From: Cinclus cinclus
Lineage: Eukaryota > Chordata > Aves > Passeriformes > Cinclidae
Length of the DNA: 64,000 nt
NCBI RefSeq assembly: GCF_963662255.1
Contig: NC_085073.1
Span: 1-64,000, forward strand
Direction: 5' to 3'
In this document: one piece after another, positions 38,291 to 51,400 of the stretch
How the letters are laid out: every line of letters starts with the position of its first letter
Numbering within the stretch: position 1 is the stretch's first letter
Notes under the pieces: generated by a model
Told to the model about the DNA's origin: nothing
Database searches by the model: none
The model's input: the letters and a program-made list of their open reading frames with translations, nothing else
Made by a program: the position numbers and the translations under genes

Positions 38291-40708
38291 GTAACAATGG
38301 TTCCTTGCTTCTCTTAACCTCTGTGGTGTCACAATGCATTCCATGCCATTTTAGGCCACTTGATGTCACAATGAATCATTTGATTCTTGGCCTCCATGGT
38401 GTCATAATGGTTCCTTGTTTCTATTGGGCCCCATGCTGTCACAATTCATCCCTGGCCCTTTTACGCCCCCTGGTGTCAAATGGGATCCTGGGATTATTAG
38501 CCTCCATTGGGTCACAATGGATCCTTGCTTCTCTTAACCCCTGTGCTGTCACAATGCATCCCATGCCCTTTTAGGCCACTTGATGTCACAATGAATCATT
38601 TGATTCTTGGCCTCCATGGTGACATAATAGATCCTTGCTTCTATTGGTCCCGGTGCTGTAACAATCCATCCCTGGCCATTTTAGGCCCCCTGGTGTCACA
38701 AGGGATCATTAGATTGTTAGCCTGCATTGGGTCACAATGGTTCCTTGCTTCTCTTAGCCCCTGTGGTGTCACAATGCATCCCATGCCCTTTTAGGCCACT
38801 TGGTGTTACAATGAATCATTTGAGTCTTGGTCTCTATTGTGTCATAATATTTCCATGTTTTTATTGTGCCCCATGCTTTCACAATTCATCCCTGGCCCTA
38901 TTGCAAACCCTGGTGTCACAATGGATCATTAGATTGTTAACCTGCATTGGGTCACAATGGTTCCTTGCTTCTCTTAACCTCTGTGGTGTCACAATGCATT
39001 CCAAGCCCTTTTAGGCCACTTGGTCTTACAATGAACCATTTGATTCTTGGCCTCCATGGTGGCATAATTGTACCAGGTTTTAATTGGGCCCCATGCTTTC
39101 ACAATTCATCCCTGGCCCTTTTCGGCCCATTGGTGTCACAAGGGACCATTAGATTGTTAGCCTCCATTAGGTAACAATGGTTCCTTGCTTCTCTTAACCT
39201 CTGTGGTGTCACAATGCATTCCATGCCATTTTAGGCCACTTGATGTCACAATGAATCATTTGATTCTTGGCCTCCATGGTGTCATAATAGTTCCTTGTTT
39301 CTATTGGGCCCCATGCTGTCACAGTTCGTCCGTGGTCCTTTTGCACCCCCTGGTGTCAAAAGGGATTCTAAGATTGTTAGCCTGCCTTGGGTCACAAAGG
39401 ATCCTTGCTTCTCTTAACCCCTGTGGTGTCACAATGCATCCCATGCCCTTTTAGGCCACTTGATGTCACAATGAATCATTTGATTTTTGGCCTCCATGGT
39501 GGCATAATTGTACCAGGTTTTAATTGGGCCCCATGCTTTCACAATTCATCCCTGGCCGTTTTAGGCCCATTGGTGTCACAAGGGACCATTAGATTGTTAG
39601 CCTCCATTGGGTAACAATGGTTCCTTGCTTCTCTTAACCTCTGTGGTGTCACAATGCATTCCATGCCATTTTAGGCCACTTGATGTCACAATGAATCATT
39701 TGATTCTTGGCCTCCATGGTGTCATAATGGTTCCTTGTTTCTATTGGTCCCCATGCTGTCACAATTCATCCCTGGCCCTTTTACGCCCCCTGGTGTCAAA
39801 TGGGATCCTGGGATTATTAGCCTCCATTGGGTCACAATGGATCCTTGCTTCTCTTAACCCCTGTGCTGTCACAATGCATCCCATGCCCTTTTAGGCCACT
39901 TGATGTCAATGAATCATTTGATTCTTGGCCTCCATGGTGACATAATAGATCCTTGCTTCTATAGGTCCCGGTGCGGTAACAATCCATCCCTGGCCATTTT
40001 AGGCCCCCTGGTGTCACAAGGGATCATTAGATTGTTAGTCTGCATTGGGTCAAAATGATTCCTTGCTTCTCTTAGGCCCTGTGGTGTCACAATGCATCCC
40101 ATGCCCTTTTAGGCCACTTGGTGTTACAATGAATCATTTGAGTCTTGGTCTCTATTGTGTCATAATATTTCCATGTTTTTATTGTGCCCCATGCTTTCAC
40201 AATTCATCCCTGGCCCTATTGCAAACCCTGGTGTCACAATGGATCATTAGATTGTTAACCTGCATTGGGTCACAATGGTTCCTTGCTTCTCTTAACCTCT
40301 GTGGTGTCACAATGCATTCCAAGCCCTTTTAGGCCACTTGGTCTTACAATGAACTATTTGATTCTTGGCCTTCATGGTGTCATAATGGTTCCTTGCTTCT
40401 ATAGGTCCCCATGCTGTCACAGTTCATCCGTGGTCCTTTTGCACCCCCTGGTGTCAAAAGGGATTCTAAGATTGTTAGCCTGCCTTGGGTCACAATGGTT
40501 CCTTGCTTCTCTTAACCCCTGTGGTGTCACAATGCATCCCATGCCCTTTTAGGCCACTTGATGTCACAATGAATCATTTGATTTTTGGCCTCCATGGTGG
40601 CATAATTGTACCAGGTTTTAATTGGGCCCCATGCTTTCACAATTCATCCCTGGCCCTTTTAGGCCCATTGGTGTCACAAGGGACCATTAGATTGTTAGCC
40701 TCCATTGG
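38291..40708 (+). repeat. 11-mer HOR (2418 bp), copy 4
   Basis: The order is A-B-C-D-F-G-A-B'-C-D'-G', with the deletion at 39905. Private changes include TTTTCGGCCC near 39121, TTAGTCTGC with GTCAAAATG near 40036-40057, and AACTATTTG near 40355. Confidence 0.75.
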
Positions 40709-43126
40709 GTAACAATGGTTCCTTGCTTCTCTTAACCTCTGTGGTGTCACAATGCATCCCATGCCATTTTAGGCCACTTGATGTCACAATGAATCATTTG
40801 ATTCTTGGCCTCCATGGTGTCATAATGGTTCCTTGTTTCTATTGGGCCCCATGCTGTCACAATTCATCCCTGGCCCTTTTACGCCCCCTGGTGTCAAATG
40901 GGATCCTGGGATTATTAGCCTCCATTGGGTCACAATGGATCCTTGCTTCTCTTAACCCCTGTGGTGTCACAATGCATCCCATGCCCTTTTAGGCCACTTG
41001 ATGTCACAATGAATCATTTGATTCTTGGCCTCCATGGTGACATAATAGATCCTTGCTTCTATTGGTCCCGGTGCTGTAACAATCCATCCCTGGCCATTTT
41101 AGGCCCCCTGGTGTCACAAGGGATCATTAGATTGTTAGCCTGCATTGGGTCACAATGGTTCCTTGCTTCTCTTAGCCCCTGTGGTGTCACAATGCATCCC
41201 ATGCCCTTTTAGGCCACTTGGTGTTACAATGAATCATTTGAGTCTTGGTCTCTATTGTGTCATAATATTTCCATGTTTTTATTGTGCCCCATGCTTTCAC
41301 AATTCATCCCTGGCCCTATTGCAAACCCTGGTGTCACAATGGATCATTAGATTGTTAGCCTGCATTGGGTCACAATGGTTCCTTGCTTCTCTTAACCTCT
41401 GTGGTGTCACAATGCATTCCAAGCCCTTTTAGGCCACTTGGTCTTACAATGAACAACTTGATTCTTGGCCTCCATGGTGGCATAATTGTACCAGATTTTA
41501 ATTGGGCCCCATGCTTTCACAATTCATCCCTGGCCCTTTTAGGCCCATTGGTGTCACAAGGGACCATTAGATTGTTAGCCTCCATTAGGTAACAATGGTT
41601 CCTTGCTTCTCTTAACCTCTGTGGTGTCACAATGCATTCCATGCCATTTTAGGCCACTTGATGTCACAATGAATCATTTGATTTTTGGCCTCCATGGTGG
41701 CATAATTGTACCAGGTTTTAATTGGGCCCCATGCTTTCACAATTCATCCCTGGCCCTTTTAGGCCCATTGGTGTCACAAGGGACCATTAGATTGTTAGCC
41801 TCCATTGGGTAACAATGGTTCCTTGCTTCTCTTAACCTCTGTGGTGTCACAATGCATTCCATGCCATTTTAGGCCACTTGATGTCACAATGAATCATTTG
41901 ATTCTTGGCCTCCATGGTGTCATAATAGTTCCTTGTTTCTATTGGGCCCCATGCTGTCACAGTTCGTCCGTGGTCCTTTTGCACCCCCTGGTGTCAAAAG
42001 GGATTCTAAGATTGTTAGCCTGCCTTGGGTCACAAAGGATCCTTGCTTCTCTTAACCCCTGTGGTGTCACAATGCATCCCATGCCCTTTTAGGCCACTTG
42101 ATGTCACAATGAATCATTTGATTTTTGGCCTCCATGGTGGCATAATTGTACCAGGTTTTAATTGGGCCCCATGCTTTCACAATTCATCCCTGGCCGTTTT
42201 AGGCCCATTGGTGTCACAAGGGACCATTAGATTGTTAGCCTCCATTGGGTAACAATGGTTCCTTGCTTCTCTTAACCTCTGTGGTGTCACAATGCATTCC
42301 ATGCCATTTTAGGCCACTTGATGTCACAATGAATCATTTGATTCTTGGCCTCCATGGTGTCATAATGGTTCCTTGTTTCTATTGGGCCCCATGCTGTCAC
42401 AATTCATCCCTGGCCCTTTTACGCCCCCTGGTGTCAAATGGGATCCTGGGATTATTAGCCTCCATTGGGTCACAATGGATCCTTGCTTCTCTTAACCCCT
42501 GTGCTGTCACAATGCATCCCATGCCCTTTTAGGCCACTTGATGTCAATGAATCATTTCATTCTTGGCCTCCATGGTGACATAATAGATCCTTGCTTCTAT
42601 TGGTCCCCGTGCTGTAACAATCCATCCCTGGCCATTTTAGGCCCCCTGGTGTCACAAGGGATCATTAGATTGTTAGCCTGCATTGGGTCACAATGGTTCC
42701 TTGCTTCTCTTAGGCCCTGTGGTGTCACAATGCATCCCATGCCCTTTTAGGCCACTTGGTGTTACAATGAATCATTTGAGTCTTGGTCTCTATTGTGTCA
42801 TAATATTTCCATGTTTTTATTGTCCCCCATGCTTTCACAATTCATCCCTGGCCCTATTGCAAACCCTGGTGTCACAATGGATCATTAGATTGTTAACCTG
42901 CATTGGGTCACAATGGTTCCTTGCTTCTCTTAACCTCTGTGGTGTCACAATGCATTCCAAGCCCTTTTAGGCCACTTGGTCTTACAATGAACCATTTGAT
43001 TCTTGACCTTCATGGTGTCATAATGGTTCCTTGCTTCTATAGGTCCCCATGCTGTCACAGTTCATCCGTGGACCTTTTGCACCCCCTGGTGTCAAAAGGG
43101 ATTCTAAGATTGTTAGCCTGCCTTGG
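40709..43126 (+). repeat. 12-mer-like block lacking the last G' monomer
   Basis: The order is A-B-C-D-E-F-G-A-B'-C-D'. E lies at 41589-41808 and the B' deletion at 42543. Its D has CCAGATTTT and ATTAGGTAAC, as in the 2638-bp run. The expected G' is replaced by a B-type monomer that starts the next block, so a junction lies near 43127-43160. Confidence 0.72.
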
Positions 43127-43786
43127 TTCACAATGGTTCCTTGCTTCTCTTAACCCCTGTGGTGTCACAATGCATCCCATGCCCTTTTAGGCCACTTGAT
43201 GTCACAATGAATCATTTGATTCTTGGCCTCCATGGTGGCATAATAGATCCTTGCTTCTATTGGTCTCCGTGCTGTAACAATCCATCCCTGGCCATTTTAG
43301 GCCCCCTGGTGTCACAAGGGATCATTAGATTGTTAGCCTGCATTGGGTCACAATGGTTCCTTGCTTCTCTTAACCTCTGTGGTGTCACAATGCATTCCAT
43401 GCCATTTTAGGCCACTTGATGTCACAATGAATCATTTGATTCTTGGCCTCCATGGTGTCATAATAGTTCCTTGTTTCTATTGGGCCCCATGCTGTCGCAG
43501 TTCATCCGTGGTCCTTTTGCACCCCCTGGTGTCAAAAGGGATTCTAAGATTGTTAGCCTGCCTTGGGTCACAAAGGATCCTTGCTTCTCTTAACCCCTGT
43601 GGTGTCACAATGCATCCCATGCCCTTTTAGGCCACTTGATGTCACAATGAATCATTTGATTTTTGGCCTCCATGGTGGCATAATTGTACCAGGTTTTAAT
43701 TGGGCCCCATGCTTTCACAATTCATCCCTGGCCCTTTTAGGCCCATTGGTGTCACAAGGGACCATTAGATTGTTAGCCTCCATTGG
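43127..43786 (+). repeat. Three-monomer block B-F-G
   Basis: It matches 5307-5966 at an offset of 37820, sharing TGGTCTCCGTG and CTGTCGCAGTTC. The first part of the B monomer (TTGGTTCAC, then AACCCC) differs, so the match starts about 30 bp into it. Confidence 0.72.
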
Positions 43787-45106
43787 GTAACAATGGTTCC
43801 TTGCTTCTCTTAACCTCTGTGGTGTCACAATGCATCCCATGCCATTTTAGGCCACTTGATGTCACAATGAATCATTTGATTCTTAGCCTCCATGGTGTCA
43901 TAATGGTTCCTTGTTTCTATTGGGCCCCATGCTGTCACAATTCATCCCTGGCCCTTTTACGCCCCCTGGTGTCAAATGGGATCCTGGGATTATTAGCCTC
44001 CATTGGGTCACAATGGATCCTTGCTTCTCTTAACCCCTGTGGTGTCACAATGCATCCCATGCCCTTTTAGGCCACTTGATGTCACAATGAATCATTTGAT
44101 TCTTGGCCTCCATGGTGACATAATAGATCCTTGCTTCTATTGGTCCCGGTGCTGTAACAATCCATCCCTGGCCATTTTAGGCCCCCTGGTGTCACAAGGG
44201 ATCATTAGATTGTTAGCCTGCATTGGGTCACAATGGTTCCTTGCTTCTCTTAGCCCCTGTGGTGTCACAATGCATCCCATGCCCTTTTAGGCCACTTGGT
44301 GTTACAATGAATCATTTGAGTCTTGGTGTCTATTGTGTCATAATATTTCCATGTTTTTATTGTGCCCCATGCTTTCACAATTCATCCCTGGCCCTATTGC
44401 AAACCCTGGTGCCACAATGGATCATTAGATTGTTAACCTGCATTGGGTCACAATGGTTCCTTGCTTCTCTTAACCTCTGTGGTGTCACAATGCATTCCAA
44501 GCCCTTTTAGGCCACTTGGTCTTACAATGAACCATTTGATTCTTGGCCTCCATGGTGGCATAATTGTACCAGGTTTTAATTGGGCCCCATGCTTTCACAA
44601 TTCATCCCTGGCCCTTTTAGGCCCATTGGTGTCACAAGGGACCATTAGATTGTTAGCCTCCATTAGGTAACAATGGTTCCTTGCTTCTCTTAACCTCTGT
44701 GGTGTCACAATGCATTCCATGCCATTTTAGGCCACTTGATGTCACAATGAATCATTTGATTCTTGGCCTCCATGGTGTCATAATAGTTCCTTGTTTCTAT
44801 TGGGCCCCATGCTGTCACAGTTCGTCCGTGGTCCTTTTGCACCCCCTGGTGTCAAAAGGGATTCTAAGATTGTTAGCCTGCCTTGGGTCACAATGGATCC
44901 TTGCTTCTCTTAACCCCTGTGGTGTCACAATGCATCCCATGCCCTTTTAGGCCACTTGATGTCACAATGAATCATTTGATTTTTGGCCTCCATGGTGGCA
45001 TAATTGTACCAGGTTTTAATTGGGCCCCATGCTTTCACAATTCATCCCTGGCCGTTTTAGGCCCATTGGTGTCACAAGGGACCATTAGATTGTTAGCCTC
45101 CATTGG
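43787..45106 (+). repeat. 6-mer module A-B-C-D-F-G'
   Basis: A carries TTCTTAGCC, as at 5967 and 25975. C reads TTGGTGTCTATTG and GGTGCCACAATGG, the first shared with outer-domain C monomers. The last monomer reads GTCACAATGGATCC instead of the AAAGGATCC usual for G. Confidence 0.72.
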
Positions 45107-46204
45107 GTAACAATGGTTCCTTGCTTCTCTTAACCTCTGTGGTGTCACAATGCATTCCATGCCATTTTAGGCCACTTGATGTCACAATGAATCATTTGAT
45201 TCTTGGCCTCCATGGTGTCATAATGGTTCCTTGTTTCTATTGGTCCCCATGCTGTCACAATTCATCCCTGGCCCTTTTACGCCCCCTGGTGTCAAATGGG
45301 ATCCTGGGATTATTAGCCTCCATTGGGTCACAATGGATCCTTGCTTCTCTTAACCCCTGTGCTGTCACAATGCATCCCATGCCCTTTTAGGCCACTTGAT
45401 GTCAATGAATCATTTGATTCTTGGCCTCCATGGTGACATAATAGATCCTTGCTTCTATAGGTCCCGGTGCTGTAACAATCCATCCCTGGCCATTTTAGGC
45501 CCCCTGGTGTCACAAGGGATCATTAGATTGTTAGCCTGCATTGGGTCACAATGGTTCCTTGCTTCTCTTAGGCCCTGTGGTGTCACAATGCATCCCATGC
45601 CCTTTTAGGCCACTTGGTGTTACAATGAATCATTTGAGTCTTGGTCTCTATTGTGTCATAATATTTCCATGCTTTTATTGTGCCCCATGCTTTCACAATT
45701 CATCCCTGGCCCTATTGCAAACCCTGGTGTCACAATGGATCATTAGATTGTTAACCTGCATTGGGTCACAATGGTTCCTTGCTTCTCTTAACCTCTGTGG
45801 TGTCACAATGCATTCCAAGCCCTTTTAGGCCACTTGGTCTTACAATGAACCATTTGATTCTTGGCCTTCATGGTGTCATAATGGTTCCTTGTTTCTATAG
45901 GTCCCCATGCTGTCACAGTTCGTCCGTGGTCCTTTTGCACCCCCTGGTGTCAAAAGGGATTCTAAGATTGTTAGCCTGCCTTGGGTCACAATGGTTCCTT
46001 GCTTCTCTTAACCCCTGTGGTGTCACAATGCATCCCATGCCCTTTTAGGCCACTTGATGTCACAATGAATCATTTGATTTTTGGCCTCCATGGTGGCATA
46101 ATTGTACCAGGTTTTAATTGGGCCCCATGCTTTCACAATTCATCCCTGGCCGTTTTAGGCCCATTGGTGTCACAAGGGACCATTAGATTGTTAGCCTCCA
46201 TTGG
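45107..46204 (+). repeat. 5-mer module A-B'-C-D'-G', copy 1
   Basis: A short module (1098 bp) with the deletion at 45401, CCATGCTTTTATTG in C and GTTCGTCCGTGG in D'. It is first of three short modules in a row with no long module between them. Confidence 0.8.
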
Positions 46205-47302
46205 GTAACAATGGTTCCTTGCTTCTCTTAACCTCTGTGGTGTCACAATGCATTCCATGCCATTTTAGGCCACTTGATGTCACAATGAATCATTTGATTC
46301 TTGGCCTCCATGGTGTCATAATGGTTCCTTGTTTCTATTGGGCCCCATGCTGTCACAATTCATCCCTGGCCCTTTTACGCCCCCTGGTGTCAAATGGGAT
46401 CCTGGGATTATTAGCCTCCATTGGGTCACAATGGATCCTTGCTTCTCTTAACCCCTGTGCTGTCACAATGCATCCCATGCCCTTTTAGGCCACTTCATGT
46501 CAATGAATCATTTGATTCTTGGCCTCCATGGTGACATAATAGATCCTTGCTTCTATTGGTCCCCGTGCTGTAACAATCCATCCCTGGCCATTTTAGGCCC
46601 CCTGGTGTCACAAAGGATCATTAGATTGTTAGCCTGCATTGGGTCACAATGGTTCCTTGCTTCTCTTAGGCCCTGTGGTGTCACAATGCATCCCATGCCC
46701 TTTTAGGCCACTTGGTGTTACAATGAATCATTTGAGTCTTGGTCTCTATTGTGTCATAGTATTTCCATGTTTTTATTGTGCCCCATGCTTTCACAATTCA
46801 TCCCTGGCCCTATTGCAAACCCTGGTGTCACAATGGATCATTAGATTGTTAACCTGCATAGGGTCACAATGGTTCCTTGCTTCTCTTAACCTCTGTGGTG
46901 TCACAATGCATTCCAAGCCCTTTTAGGCCACTTGGTCTTACAATGAACCATTTGATTCTTGGCCTTCATGGTGTCATAATGGTTCCTTGCTTCTATAGGT
47001 CCCCATGCTGTCACAGTTCATCCGTGGTCCTTTTGCACCCCCTGGTGTCAAAAGGGATTCTAAGATTGTTAGCCTGCCTTGGGTCACAATGGTTCCTTGC
47101 TTCTCTTAACCCCTGTGGTGTCACAATGCATCCCATGCCCTTTTAGGCCACTTGATGTCACAATGAACCATTTGATTTTTGGCCTCCATGGTGGCATAAT
47201 TGTACCAGGTTTTAATTGGGCCCCATGCTTTCACAATTCATCCCTGGCCGTTTTAGGCCCATTGGTGTCACAAGGGACCATTAGATTGTTAGCCTCCATT
47301 GG
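46205..47302 (+). repeat. 5-mer module A-B'-C-D'-G', copy 2
   Basis: It has the deletion at 46499 inside CTTCATGTCAATG, CATAGTATTTCC in C, and GCATAGGGTCAC at the start of D'. These private changes were not seen in its neighbours. Confidence 0.8.
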
Positions 47303-48402
47303 GTAACAATGGTTCCTTGCTTCTCTTAACCTCTGTGGTGTCACAATGCATTCCATGCCATTTTAGGCCACTTGATGTCACAATGAATCATTTGATTGTT
47401 GGCCTCCATGGTGTCATAATGGTTCCTTGTTTCTATTGGGCCCCATGCTGTCACAATTCATCCCTGGCCCTTTTACGCCCCCTGGTGTCAAATGGGATCC
47501 TGGGATTATTAGCCTCCATTGGGTCACAATGGATCCTTGCTTCTCTTAACCCCTGTGCTGTCACAATGCATCCCATGCCCTTTTAGGCCACTTGATGTCA
47601 CAATGAATCATTTGATTCTTGGCCTCCATGGTGGCATAATAGATCCTTGCTTCTATTGGTCCCCGTGCTGTAACAATCCATCCCTGGCCATTTTAGGCCC
47701 CCTGGTGTCACAAGGGATCATTAGATTGTTAGCCTGCATTGGGTCACAATGGTTCCTTGCTTCTCTTAACCCCTGTGGTGTCACAATGCATCCCATGCCC
47801 TTTTAGGCCACTTGGTGTTACAATGAATCATTTGAGTCTTGGTCTCTATTGTGTCATAATATTTCCATGTTTTTATTGTGCCCCATGCTTTCACAATTCA
47901 TCCCTGGCCCTATTGCAAACCCTGGTGTCACAATGGATCATTAGATTGTTAACCTGCATTGGGTCACAATGGTTCCTTGCTTCTCTTAACCTCTGTGGTG
48001 TCACAATGCATTCCAAGACCTTTTAGGCCACTTGGTCTTACAATGAACCATTTGATTCTTGACCTTCATGGTGTCATAATGGTTCCTTGCTTCTATAGGT
48101 CCCCATGCTGTCACAGTTCATCCGTGGTCCTTTTGCACCCCCTGGTGTCAAAAGGGATTCTAAGATTGTTAGCCTGCCTTGGGTCACAATGGTTCCTTGC
48201 TTCTCTTAACCCCTGTGGTGTCACAATGCATCCCATGCCCTTTTAGGCCACTTGATGTCACAATGAATCATTTGATTTTTGGCCTCCATGGTGGCATAAT
48301 TGTACCAGGTTTTAATTGGGCCCCATGCTTTCACAATTCATCCCTGGCCCTTTTAGGCCCATTGGTGTCACAAGGGACCATTAGATTGTTAGCCTCCATT
48401 GG
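47303..48402 (+). repeat. 5-mer module A-B-C-D'-G', copy 3
   Basis: The second monomer is a full-length B with GGCATAATAGATCC, so this copy is 1100 bp. D' carries CCAAGACC and TTCTTGACC. It closes the short-module run. Confidence 0.78.
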
Positions 48403-51400
48403 GTAACAATGGTTCCTTGCTTCTCTTAACCTCTGTGGTGTCACAATGCATTCCATGCCATTTTAGGCCACTTGATGTCACAATGAATCATTTGATTCTT
48501 GGCCTCCATGGTGTCATAATAGTTCCTTGTTTCTATTGGGCCCCATGCTGTCGCAGTTCATCCGTGGTCCTTTTGCACCCCCTGGTGTCAAAAGGGATTC
48601 TAAGATTGTTAGCCTGCCTTGGGTCACAAAGTATCCTTGCTTCTCTTAACCCCTGTGGTGTCACAATGCATCCCATGCCCTTTTAGGCCACTTGATGTCA
48701 CAATGAATCATTTGATTTTTGGCCTCCATGGTGGCATAATTGTACCAGGTTTTAATTGGGCCCCATGCTTTCACAATTCATCCCTGGCCGTTTTAGGCCC
48801 ATTGGTGTCACAAGGGACCATTAGATTGTTAGCCTCCATTGGGTAACAATGGTTCCTTGCTTCTCTTAACCTCTGTGGTGTCACAATGCATTCCATGCCA
48901 TTTTAGGCCACTTGATGTCACAATGAATCATTTGATTCTTGGCCTCCATGGTGTCATAATGGTTCCTTGTTTCTATTGGGCCCCATGCTGTCACAATTCA
49001 TCCCTGGCCCTTTTACGCCCCCTGGTGTCAAATGGGATCCTGGGATTATTAGCCTCCATTGGGTCACAATGGATCCTTGCTTCTCTTAACCCCTGTGGTG
49101 TCACAATGCATCCCATGCCCTTTTAGGCCACTTGATGTCACAATGAATCATTTGATTCTTGGCCTCCATGGTGGCATAATAGATCCTTGCTTCTATTGGT
49201 CCCCGTGCTGTAACAATCCATCCCTGGCCCTTTTAGGCCCCCTGGTTTCACAAGGGATCATTAGATTGTTAGCCTGCATTGGGTCACAATGGTTCCTTGC
49301 TTCTCTTAACCTCTGTGGTGTCACAATGAATTCCATGCCATTTTAGGCCACTTGATGTCACAATGAATCTTTTAATTCTTGGCCTCCATGGTGTCATAAT
49401 GGTTCCTTGTTTCTATTGGGCCCCATGCTGTCACAATTCATCCCTGGCCCTTTTACGCCCCCTGGTGTCAAATGGGATCCTGGGATTATTAGCCTCCATT
49501 GTGTCACAATGGATCCTTGCTTCTCTTAACCCCTGTGGTGTCACAATGCATCCCATGCCCTTTTAGGCCACTTGGTGTTACAATGAATCATTTGAGTCTT
49601 GGTCTCTATTGTGTCATAATATTTCCATGTTTTTATTGTGCCCCATGCTTTCACAATTCATCCCTGGCCCTATTGCAACCCCTGGTGTCACAATGGATCA
49701 TTAGATTGTTAGCCTGCATTGGGTCACAATGGTTCCTTGCTTCTCTTAACCTCTGTGGTGTCACAATGCATTCCAAGCCCTTTTAGGCCACTTGGTCTGA
49801 CAAATGAACCATTTGATTCTTGGCCTTCATGGTGTCATAATGGTTCCTTGCTTCTATAGGTCCCCATGCTGTCACAATTCATCCGTGGTCCTTTTGCACC
49901 CCCTGGTGTCAAAAGGGATTCTAAGATTGTTAGCCTGCCTTGGGTCACAATGGTTCCTTGCTTCTCTTAACCCCTGTGGTGTCACAATGCATCCCATGCC
50001 CTTTTAGGCCACTTGATGTCACAATGAATCATTTGATTTTTGGCCTCCATGGTGGCATAATTTTACCAGGTTTTAATTGGGCCCCATGCTGTCACAATTC
50101 ATCCCTGGCCCTTTTAGGCTCATTGGTGTCACAAGGGACCATTAGATTGTTAGCCTCCATTGGGTCACAATGGTTCCTTGCTTCTCTTAACCTCTGTGGT
50201 GTCACAATGCATTCCATGCCATTTTAGGCCACTTGATGTCACAATGAATCATTTGATTCTTGGCCTCCATGGTGTCATAATGGTTCCTTGTTTCTATTGG
50301 GCCCCATGCTGTCACAATTCATCCCTGGCCCTTTTACGCCCCCTGGTGTCAAATGGGATCCTGGGATTATTAGCCTCCATTGGGTCACAATGGATCCTTG
50401 CTTCTCTTAACCCCTGTGGTGTCACAATGCATCCCATGCCCTTTTAGGCCACTCGATGTCAATGAATCATTTGATTCTTGGCCTCCATGGTGACATAATA
50501 GATCCTTGCTTCTATTGGTCCCCGTGCTGTAACAATCCATCCCTGGCCATTTTAGGCCCCCTGGTGTCACAAGGGATCATTAGATTGTTAGCCTGCATTG
50601 GGTCACAATGGTTCCTTGCTTCTCTTAGCCCCTGTGGTGTCACAATGCATCCCATGCCCTTTTAGGCCACTTGGTGTTACAATGAATCATTTGAGTCTTG
50701 GTCTCTATTGTGTCATAATATTTCCATGTTTTTATTGTGCCCCATGCTTTCACAATTCATCCCTGGCCCTATTGCAAACCCTGGTGTCACAATGGATCAT
50801 TAGATTGTTAGCCTGCATTGGGTCACAATGGTTCCTTGCTTCTCTTAACCTCTGTGGTGTCACAATGCATTCCAAGCCCTTTTAGGCCACTTGGTCTTAC
50901 AATGAACCATTTGATTCTTGGCCTTCATGGTGTCATAATGGTTCCTTGCTTCTATAGGTCCCAATGCTGTCACAGTTCATCCGTGGTCCTTTTGCACCCC
51001 CTGGTGTCAAAAGGGATTCTAAGATTGTTAGCCTGCCTTGGGTCACAATGGTTCCTTGCTTCTCTTAACCCCTGTGGTGTCACAATGCATCCCATGCCCT
51101 TTTAGGCCACTTGATGTCACAATGAATCATTTGATTTTTGGCCTCCATGGTGGCATAATTGTACCAGGTTTTAATTGGGCCCCATGCTTTCACAATTCAT
51201 CCCTGGCCCTTTTAGGCCCATTGGTGTCACAAGGGACCATTAGATTGTTAGCCTCCATTGGGTAACAATGGTTCCTTGCTTCTCTTAACCTCTGTGGTGT
51301 CACAATGCATTCCATGCCATTTTAGGCCACTTGATGTCACAATGAATCATTTGATTCTTGGCCTCCATGGTGTCATAATAGTTCCTTGTTTCTATTGGGG

